A stretch of DNA of 64,000 nt, from assembly GCF_021646545.1 (NCBI RefSeq), contig NZ_JAKIRP010000016.1, forward strand, positions 143,763 through 207,762, given 5' to 3'. The stretch comes from Chitinophaga filiformis. Lineage in GTDB: Bacteria > Bacteroidota > Bacteroidia > Chitinophagales > Chitinophagaceae. Position numbers and translations under genes: made by a program. Under the pieces are notes generated by a model. The model did no database searches. It saw nothing but the letters and a program-made list of their open reading frames with translations, and was not told the origin of the DNA. The number at the start of each line of letters is the position of its first letter. Position 1 is the first letter of the stretch. This document shows, piece after piece, positions 17,500 through 26,500 of this stretch.

Positions 17500-18693
17500 A
17501 TGCATATACAGAGCAGAAGGCATTTCTTAAAGAATGCCGCTATTTTATCCCCTGTACTTACCTTTCTACCGTCTTACCTGACGGCGGGAGCAGGGTCGAA
17601 GTTTCGTATCGCCTTCATAGGTACTGGCATGTGGGGACAGCAGTACCTGAAACAAGCACTCCAACACAAAGATCTGGACGTAAGAGCAATTTGTGAGACC
17701 GATCCGGTCGCAGTCAACCGAAGCCTTGCATTATTTAAAGAGGCAGGTTACCATCAGCCGGACATTTACCGGGACAATTACCAGACTTTACTCTCCCGTC
17801 AGGACATTGATGCCGTTGTTATTGCGGCCCCCTGGCACCAGCACTACAGTATTGCAAAAGCGGCGATGCTCGCCGGTAAACATGTGGCCTGTGGCTCCGT
17901 AGTGGGGACTACGCTTGAAGAGCACCAGGACATTGTTCGCATCAGTGAGCAGACACGTTGCCAGTACTTTACGCTGGACGAGCACAGTTACCGCCCCGAC
18001 CTGCTGGCCATTACCAATATGGTGCAGGAAGGTGTTTTCGGTGAATTGGAGTCAATACATGCCGGCGCCAGCCATCATGTATTGCCAGCCACGCATGATA
18101 AGGCGGCTATGTCCTACCCCGTTTACCCTGCAGCAGCAGTTGCCAGAATACTGGATCTGCAAAAAGAGAATACATATGTGTCTCTGCAGGTAGTTCAACA
18201 AAAGCGGCAATACGCGATCAACAAGCCACTTTCTGGTAAAGGACATACCCGTTTGTTCTTTACCAGGGGAGAAGTCAACGCTATTTGCCTCACCACCCAA
18301 CAGGGACAAAAGGTGTGGCTGCAGATGGATGCCGGGGAAACACAACCTGTTTCCACCGGGTTTCATGTGAACGGCAGTAATGGCTCCTGGGTTGATCTTT
18401 TCAACCGCATTTACCTGGAAGATAGTAACCCTGTTAACCAGATATGGGAACCGGGCAAACCTTACATAAATCAATATGCACAGCAGGCAAACCTGTCACG
18501 TTACAGGCAGATAGAGGAAGGGAATAGCTATGCAATGGCATTACAGGAATTTGTGGGTGTAATGCAGCAGCGCGATGAACTGTCTGTATATGCTGCTGCC
18601 AGCAACAGCATCATAGCACCGATGGCTGCACTTTCTGCACAACGCGGAGGGGCGACTGTGCAATTCCCAAAGTTTAGAAACCCGATTATATAA
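17500..18693 (+). CDS. Tat-exported Gfo/Idh/MocA family oxidoreductase
   Basis: 397 residues. The N-terminus has a twin-arginine signal (SRRHFLKNAAILSPVLTFLP), so the enzyme is exported folded with its cofactor. The Rossmann motif FIGTGMWGQQYL (39-50) and VVIAAPWHQHYSIAKAAMLAGKHV (about 107-130) are the Gfo/Idh/MocA NAD(P) domain. SVVGTTLEEHQDIVRISEQT replaces the usual EKP motif, which is odd: the catalytic Lys of EKPxA is absent at that place. The family oxidises or reduces sugars and related compounds, or acts as retaining glycosidase (GH109-type). First gene of a five-gene operon with spacings of 29, 9, 9 and 20 nt. Confidence 0.85.
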   Translation: MHIQSRRHFLKNAAILSPVLTFLPSYLTAGAGSKFRIAFIGTGMWGQQYLKQALQHKDLDVRAICETDPVAVNRSLALFKEAGYHQPDIYRDNYQTLLSRQDIDAVVIAAPWHQHYSIAKAAMLAGKHVACGSVVGTTLEEHQDIVRISEQTRCQYFTLDEHSYRPDLLAITNMVQEGVFGELESIHAGASHHVLPATHDKAAMSYPVYPAAAVARILDLQKENTYVSLQVVQQKRQYAINKPLSGKGHTRLFFTRGEVNAICLTTQQGQKVWLQMDAGETQPVSTGFHVNGSNGSWVDLFNRIYLEDSNPVNQIWEPGKPYINQYAQQANLSRYRQIEEGNSYAMALQEFVGVMQQRDELSVYAAASNSIIAPMAALSAQRGGATVQFPKFRNPII

Positions 18694-18722
18694 TTTAAAC
18701 ACTACGTCAAAAAACTGGATCT

Positions 18723-19319
18723 ATGGACACACCATTAATGGCAGCGATTATTCTTTTTGCCGGAAACTTCGCACCAAGAAGCTGGGCTCTTTGCTGGGGC
18801 CAGATTTTGAGCATTGCTCAGAATACCGCACTGTTCTCTTTGTTAGGCACTACCTTTGGAGGTAACGGACAAACCACTTTCGCACTGCCTGACCTGAGAG
18901 GTCGTTTCCCGCTGGGTACCGGACAGGGTCCCGGATTACCTTACGTTAACCTCGGTGAGATGGCGGGTACACCTACCACCACGCTGCTGGTTTCCAACAT
19001 GCCTGCGCACAACCACACAGGTACTATTGCATCAGCCTCTGTAGCGCAGGCTGCAACTGCTGCTGCCGGAACAACTGCCACTCCCGGTTCTACTGTCGTG
19101 CCGGCCCTACTGCCAACTATCGGAGGCGGTCCAAGCGCACAGCCGATCAAAGGATATGGTGTTCCTGACAATACTACCTACCTGGCGCCTACTACTAATG
19201 TAACAGGTACTGTGAACATAGGTATTGCAGGCGGCAGCCAGCCATTCAGCATCATGAACCCTTATCTCGGTATGAACTATATCATTGCCACAGAAGGTAT
19301 TTTCCCTAGCCGTAACTAA
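18723..19319 (+). CDS. Phage tail collar domain (microcystin-dependent-type) protein
   Basis: 198 residues. MAAIILFAGNFAPRSWALCWGQILSIAQNTALFSLLGTTFGGNGQTTFALPDLRGRFPLG is the tail-collar (PF07484-like) domain. The chain continues with an Ala/Thr/Gly-rich low-complexity stretch (about 98-135) and the terminal PFSIMNPYLGMNYIIATEGIFPSRN typical of MdpB-type proteins. Such proteins occur outside prophages in many Bacteroidota, where their role is unknown. There is no signal peptide and no phage gene is nearby. Second gene of the operon, 29 nt after the oxidoreductase. Confidence 0.85.
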   Translation: MDTPLMAAIILFAGNFAPRSWALCWGQILSIAQNTALFSLLGTTFGGNGQTTFALPDLRGRFPLGTGQGPGLPYVNLGEMAGTPTTTLLVSNMPAHNHTGTIASASVAQAATAAAGTTATPGSTVVPALLPTIGGGPSAQPIKGYGVPDNTTYLAPTTNVTGTVNIGIAGGSQPFSIMNPYLGMNYIIATEGIFPSRN

Positions 19320-19328
19320 TAAACTTAT

Positions 19329-20492
19329 ATGCAATCAGCGCTTTCTATTGGGTTCCTTACTCCTTATTCCGGTGTATATCCTGCCTATTCTGCCCACCTG
19401 GTAACAGGTTGGCTGCTGGGTATGGGCTTAGATCCCGTGCGGCAAAGAACAGTGCAGTTTACATCAGAATATACCCACATGGGAAGCGCTGATGCTTCTG
19501 TAGCTGCTGCCCGCAAACTGCTTTTCTTCAACAATGTTGATATACTGTCTGGTCTTATCAGTTACAAGATAGCACCAGATATTATCCCCTTAGTGGAGAA
19601 TACAAAAAGACCAGCTTTCTTCTTTGACATGGGCGAGTATATCCCTCATTTCCCTTATCTCAGTCCAGATGTTTTCTATGCCTCACATCAGTTGTGGCAA
19701 TCGGAATATGCATTGGGGAAGTGGGCGCATAACCATTTCGGAGATGGAGGGCATATGATCATGCCCGTGTATGAAGCAGGTTACCACCTGCATAGTGCAT
19801 TTAAAGAAGGTGTTACCGCGGCCGGCAGCACGCAGATAAGTTTTACGGTATTACCATACAATGAGAGTGATCCCAAAAGAATGGAGCTGGATGGACTCTT
19901 TACAACGCTCGCCAAAGATCCCCCACCATATGTCCATGCCATTTTCGCTGGTAGCATGGGTACACGTTTTCTTGAAAAATGGATACAAAGCGGCTTTCAT
20001 AAAAAAATCCCGCTGCTGATCAACGAAACGATGGCATATGATGATGTATTGGAAGATATTAAACATGTAGACCTGGAAATTTATACGTCCATGATGTGGA
20101 TGCGTGAAGACCAGAACAAGGCGAATCAACAATTTGTAAAGAAGTTCGAAAGCATGGCTCAGCAACCTGCCAATATCTACGCATTAATGGGATATGAGGC
20201 AGGCTTGATGTGGCGGGAATTATTGCCCTACGCTAAGAAAAAAGACTGGGAGACGGTAAAACAGCAACTCCGCACCGGCGTTATTGATGGCCCCCGGGGA
20301 CAGAAGAACTTCTACCCCGCTTCAGGATTTGCGCTGCCTACAGCCAACATACTCAAGATCAGTACAACTGGTAATAAAATAAACAAATTAATTCTTGATC
20401 AGGGAGCAGGAATGCGCTATGATGCGAAGGAATTTGAAATGATTCACAACGAATCTGTGACCGGCTGGCAAAACCCTTTTCTCTGCATTTAA
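19329..20492 (+). CDS. Periplasmic-binding-protein-like (LivJ/type 1 fold) protein without signal peptide
   Basis: 387 residues. IGFLTPYSGVYPAYSAHLVTGW and the two-lobe pattern (VDILSGLISYKIAPDIIPLVE; HAIFAGSMGTRFLEKWIQSG; YALMGYEAGLMWRELL) match branched-chain amino-acid / amide receptor proteins of ABC importers. Those normally carry a Sec signal; here the first residues (MQSALSIGFLTPYSG) are already the first strand, so the protein should stay in the cytoplasm unless exported another way. No ABC permease or ATPase is nearby. It sits 9 nt after the tail-collar gene and 9 nt before the giant adhesin, so a sensor or accessory role in this operon is inferred. Confidence 0.8.
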   Translation: MQSALSIGFLTPYSGVYPAYSAHLVTGWLLGMGLDPVRQRTVQFTSEYTHMGSADASVAAARKLLFFNNVDILSGLISYKIAPDIIPLVENTKRPAFFFDMGEYIPHFPYLSPDVFYASHQLWQSEYALGKWAHNHFGDGGHMIMPVYEAGYHLHSAFKEGVTAAGSTQISFTVLPYNESDPKRMELDGLFTTLAKDPPPYVHAIFAGSMGTRFLEKWIQSGFHKKIPLLINETMAYDDVLEDIKHVDLEIYTSMMWMREDQNKANQQFVKKFESMAQQPANIYALMGYEAGLMWRELLPYAKKKDWETVKQQLRTGVIDGPRGQKNFYPASGFALPTANILKISTTGNKINKLILDQGAGMRYDAKEFEMIHNESVTGWQNPFLCI

Positions 20493-20501
20493 CAGTTTTA
20501 T

Positions 20502-23500
20502 ATGAATGATACTTTTACCCGAGGTATCAGCAGAATACTGCTGATACTTTTCTTCATGGTTGCCGGCTTTGAGGGCTTTGCGCAGTACACGAAGAGCAGC
20601 CTGGAAACAGGAGGCTACTACAGTGCTATGGCCAAAGACAATTCTGGCAACCTTTACGTGGTGCGCTACAACAGCTCGACCACGAATTACGAGGTGGCCA
20701 AATACACAAATGGCACAGGCACACCACAGGTGATCTACTCTAATCTTATTGACGCGAGTGCTAACGAAATTTATTCATGGGGACTCGCGGTCAACGACTT
20801 AGGAGATGTATTTGTTACCAATCCCGATCAGGGTACAGCCTGGAGCATCATTAAACTAGCAGCTCCGACTTATACAGCTTCTGTAATTCACACAGGTAAT
20901 TATTATTCCGCGCTGGCTGTTGATAATAGCAATAACCTGCTGGCAATGGAATACAATGCCGGCTCCCAGACATACCAGCTCATGCGTTATCCTTTCGGAG
21001 CCGAGCAGTTAGCTGGTAGCCCTGTCTGGGATGGCTTTACTTACCCTAATGACGGAGCGGGTAACTTAATTACTCCGGCTACCTATCCGACCAATATTGT
21101 CGTTGACTCACATGACAATATTTACCTAACAGACTTTCATGAGAACAGCGGCGGGCGCATTGTCAAATTGACTGCACCAGGATTTGGCGCCAGTCAATTG
21201 GCTAGCGGCAGAGGATTCTCATCGCTTGCAATAGACGCTACTGATAACTTTTATACATCTGAAGCAAATCCAGGCGATGCCAATAAATACGAGATAGTAA
21301 AATATACTGACCTGACACAAACAGGTCAAGTATTGTATTCAGATCTTCACCAGACCACGGGAACTTTCTTTCCCTGGGGATTAGCTATCATGCCTAATGG
21401 CAACATATTTGCCAACGACGGTGAAAATGGTGGAGAAGTCGTTAAACTCTCCCCTCCCAACATCAACGTTTCAGGCGTAGTACGTGCATCAGCTAATCCT
21501 ACTAACGCAACATCTGTTACTTACACCGTCACCTTCAGTGGTTCCGCTGCCGGCGTGACAACCAACGCATTCACCCTCGTTCCAACCGGGGTCTCAGGCG
21601 CATCCATCACAGGTGTAACAGGCAGCGGTACTACTTATACCGTGACTGTTAACACCGGCACAGGCTCCGGCACCATCGGATTGAACGTCAACGGAACAGG
21701 CATATCACCTACGGTTGCCAACGCTCCGTACACCGGACAGGTATATATTATCGACAGGGTTGCACCTACTGGTTCAATCCTCATCAATGGTGGCGCCAGT
21801 GTGACCAACAATCCAAATGTAACACTGACCCTTACAGGCAGTGATGCAAACCCTCCATTGCAGATGGCCTTCTCTATCGATGGGGGCGCTTATACTACGT
21901 ATGAAGCATTTGCAACAACCAAAGCACTGACATTACCGTCAACAGAAGGTACGAGAACAGTAGATGTGCGTCTGAGAGACGCTGCAGGTAACATTGCTGG
22001 TTACAGCGATGATATCACATTAGACCTGACGGCGCCTAACACCACATTGACAGGTACTCCGCCTTCAAGCACCAACTCCACAACCGCCACCTTTACGTTC
22101 ACGTCCAACGACGCCAGCGCTACTTTTGAAGCAAGCCTGGATGGTGGCGCATATACGGCAGTCGTTTCTCCACGTACCTTTACAGGTCTGGCGGAAGGTG
22201 CACATACCTTCTCTGTAAGGGCGGTTGATCCTGCAGGCAACGTTGATGCTACACCAGCAATTTATAACTGGACAATTGATGCCACCGGTCCGCAGATCAC
22301 CAGCGTAGGTGTTCCGGCAAATGGATACTACAGGGCAGGTCAGAACCTTGACTTCAAAGTGAGATACAATGAACCGGCAATCGTAGATCAGACTGCAGGT
22401 ACACCGTATATCAATCTCATTATCGGTCTTGATGCAGTACAGGTTCCTTATATTGGCGGTACGGGTACAAGCGAATTGACATTCCGTTACACCGTACAGC
22501 AGGGCGAAATGGATATGGACGGTATCTCCGTACAACCACTGGTACAGAACAACAGCGGCTCTATCAAAGATGCGCTGGGTAACGATGCATCTACCTCATT
22601 GCAGAATGTTGCTAATACCACCCTTGTACGCGTAAATACCTCTATACCGTCAGTTACGCTGTCTACAGTTACGCCGATGCCTACCAATGGAGCGTTTACA
22701 GTTACAGCTACCTTCAGCGAAGCAGTAAGCGGCCTCACTGTAAGTGATTTCAATGTATTGAATACCACAGTCAGCAACCTGCAGACTTCAGATAATATCA
22801 CTTACACCGTATTAATGACGCCATCCTCAGACGGAACACGGAATATCAGTCTACCGTCAGGTGCAGCTGTTAATATTGGAGGAAACCCTAACACACCTTC
22901 CAATACGCTCACTTATACTTATGATGCTACTGCGCCAACGGTTACATCCGTAGCAGTACCAGCTAATAAGTATTACAGAGCAGGTGAAACACTCAACTTT
23001 ACTGTCAATTTCAGTGAGAATATCATACTGAATACTGCAGGCGGTACACCTTCCCTCCGTCTTACCATCGGTGCTATTCCTGTAGAGGCCACTTACACGG
23101 GCACCTCAGGCAGCAATGCGCTGACATTCAGCTATACCGTAGTGAACGGAGATATGGACATGGATGGTATCACTGTAAATGCGCTGACATTAAACGGTGC
23201 AACGCTCAGAGATGCGGCTACCAACAACGCCAACCTGACGCTGAACAACGTGGCGCCAACTACGGGCGTGTTTGTAAATACAGCACATCCTTCCGTAACC
23301 ATCTCTTCTGCGGCACCAGCTATCGTGAATGCGCCATATACGGCGACTATCACTTTCAGTGAGGCAGCATTCAACTTTGTGGCCAGCGATATCACAACAT
23401 CCAACGCAAGCCTTAGCAACCTGTCCACTTCAGACAATATCACTTACACCGTGCTGGTTACACCAACCACCGACGGAACCGTGACTCTGAATATAGCAGC

Positions 23501-26500
23501 AGATGTGGCTGAGAACATTGCAGCAAATGGCAACAGCGCTTCCAATACACTGTCCCGCATCTATGATGTGGCTCCTCCTTCTGTAACAGCTGTAGACGTA
23601 CCTGTCAACGGTTATTATAAAGCAGCTACCATCATGGACTTCACTGTTCATTTCAGTGAAAACATTACACTGAACACAAGTGGTGGTACCCCCACCCTGA
23701 GCCTGATCATCGGTTCATCAACCGTAAATGCTACCTATAACGGTACTTCCGGCACAGATGGGCTGAACTTCAGCTATACTGTAGTGAACGGCGACATGGA
23801 CATGAATGGTATTCAGGTAAGTGCGCTCCTGTTAAATGGCAGCACCATTAGGGACGTTGCAAATAACAATGCAATACTGACATTGAATAATGTGGCTAAT
23901 ACCGCAGGCGTATTTGTCAATACCCAGCATCCGTCAGTAACATTATCTACGACGGCACCTGCGCTGGTAAATGTTCCATACACAGTGACTGTCACCTTCA
24001 GCGAAGAAGTAACCGGCCTTACTGCAGGCGATTTCAATGTAACGAATGCAACAGTAGGTACCCCGGCCACTACAAATGATATCACTTATACTGTACTGGT
24101 TACTCCTACTGCAGATGGTCCTGTAAGCATCAGCCTGCCAGCAGGTGCCGCAGTAAATATCGGCGACAATGACAATACCGCTTCCAACACCATCAACAAT
24201 ACCTATGATGGTACCGTTCCAACGGTTACTGCTGTAGCAGTTCCTGCAAATGGATATTATAAAGCAGGTACAACGCTCGACTTCATTGTTCGTTTCAGCG
24301 AGAACATCACGCTGAATACAAGCGGTGGTAATCCAGGTCTGGCGCTCACCATCGGTACGGCAACTGTTAATGCTGCCTATACTGGTCTTAACGGTACAGA
24401 TGGGCTGAATTTCAGTTACACTGTACAAAGCGGAGATATGGACATGGACGGTATCGTTATAAACAACCTGGTGCTGAATGGTGCTACTATCAAAGATGAT
24501 GCAACCAACAACGCTAACCTGACCTTGAATAATGTCGGTAATACTACCCTTGTAAGGGTAAATACATCGATCCCGACAGTAACATTGTCAACTACTGCGG
24601 CTGATCCGACAAATGCGCCATTCACTGTTACAGTTACCTTCAGCGAAGCAGTGACCGGCCTGGATTTAGCTGATTTCAATGTGTCAAATGCGACACTCAG
24701 CAGCCTGAACACTGCAGACAATATCACCTATACGCTGCTGTTCTTCCCAGCCTCCAACGGACTGACAAGTATCAGCTTACCAGCAGATGCAACGTTGAAC
24801 ATCGGCGACAATGGCAACACGGCTTCCAATACGCTGACCCGCGTCTATGATGCTACCGCGCCAACGGTTACATCTGTAGCAGTACCTGCCAACAGGTATT
24901 ATGTATCGGGTGAAACACTCAGCTTCACTGTTAATTTCAGCGAAGACATCATCCTGAATACCACAGGCGGTACACCTACCCTGGGCCTTACTATAGGTAC
25001 TACTGCGGTGCAGGCTGCTTACGCCGGTACTGCTGGTACTGACGCACTGGTATTTACCTATACCGTAGCAAACGGCGATCTGGACACAGACGGTATCACA
25101 GTAAATACACTGACATTAAACGGTGCAACTATCAGGGATGCAGCTACCAACAACGCTAACCTCACGCTTAACAACATAGCGCCTACTTCAGGTGTACTCG
25201 TAGATGGTACCACTCCGGTAGTTACAGCTGTGACAGTTCCGGTAAATGACTACTACAACGCAGGTGCACCACTTAACTTCACCGTTCGTTTCAATGAACC
25301 TGTGATCATCAATACTACCGGTGGTACGCCAACCCTGGCACTCAACATCGGCGGTACAGTGGTTAATGCTGCATACACGGGTACAAACGGTACAGATGGA
25401 CTGAACTTCAGTTATGTTGTGCTGGACGGCCAGATGGATATGGACGGTATTCAGGTGGTTTCCCTCAACGCCGCAGGAAGCACTATCAGAGACGCCGCTA
25501 CCAACGACGCAGACTTAACGCTGAATAATGTTGGCAACACCTCCGGTGTATTTGTGAACACTGCCCATCCGTCAGTAACTATCAGCACCACAGCTACTGC
25601 AAGCGTAAACACACCATTCACCGTAGATATCGCCTTCAGCGAAAACGTGACCGGCTTTACCAGCGCTGACGTTGCGGTTACAAATGGAAACGCAAGCCCT
25701 GTAACGGTGATCGACAATGCGCATTACAGCATCATTGTTGTGCCGACAACAGAAGGTGTAGTGACCGTAAACATTCCGGCAAATGTGGCTGAGAACATTG
25801 GACACAATGGCAACATTGCATCCAATACGTTAAGTATCACTTACGATATCACTAAACCAACTGTTACTTCCGTAACAGTACCAGCGGATAAATATTACAA
25901 CGCAGGTCAGGTACTGAACTTCACCGTTAACTTCGATGAAGACGTCAACCTGAACATGCCGCCAGCTGCTGATCCTTACCTCACACTGACTATCGGTGCC
26001 GCGACTGTAAATGCTACTTACGCCGGTGCTTCCTCAGCAAGAGAACTGAACTTCAGCTATACTGTAGTGAATGGAGATCAGGATATGGACGGTATCACTG
26101 TTGGCACACTTGTTTTAAACGGCAGCTCAATACAAGACGCTGCTGATAACGACGCAGATCTGACATTGAACAACATCGGTAACACCACTCAGGTAAGAGT
26201 AAACACTACTAACCCGAGCGTGACACTGTCTTCTACTGCCAATGCGCTGGTCAACGCACCGTTCACCGTAACAGCGACCTTCAGTGAAGCAGTGACAGTA
26301 TTGACCGCAAGTGATTTCTTAGTCACCAACGGTGCGCTTTCCGGCCTGTCATCTCCAGACAACATCACTTACACCATCACCGTAACACCAACTGCCGATG
26401 GCCCGGTAACCATACAGGTGCCAGCTAATGCAGTTGTAAACATTGGAGGTAATGCTAACACTCCTTCCAATACGCTCAACTTCACTTACGATGGCACTAA

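Noticed and set aside
18723..19319. Prophage remnant around the tail-collar gene
   Set aside because: No other phage gene lies within this window near it, and the gene is embedded in a tight operon with surface-protein genes.
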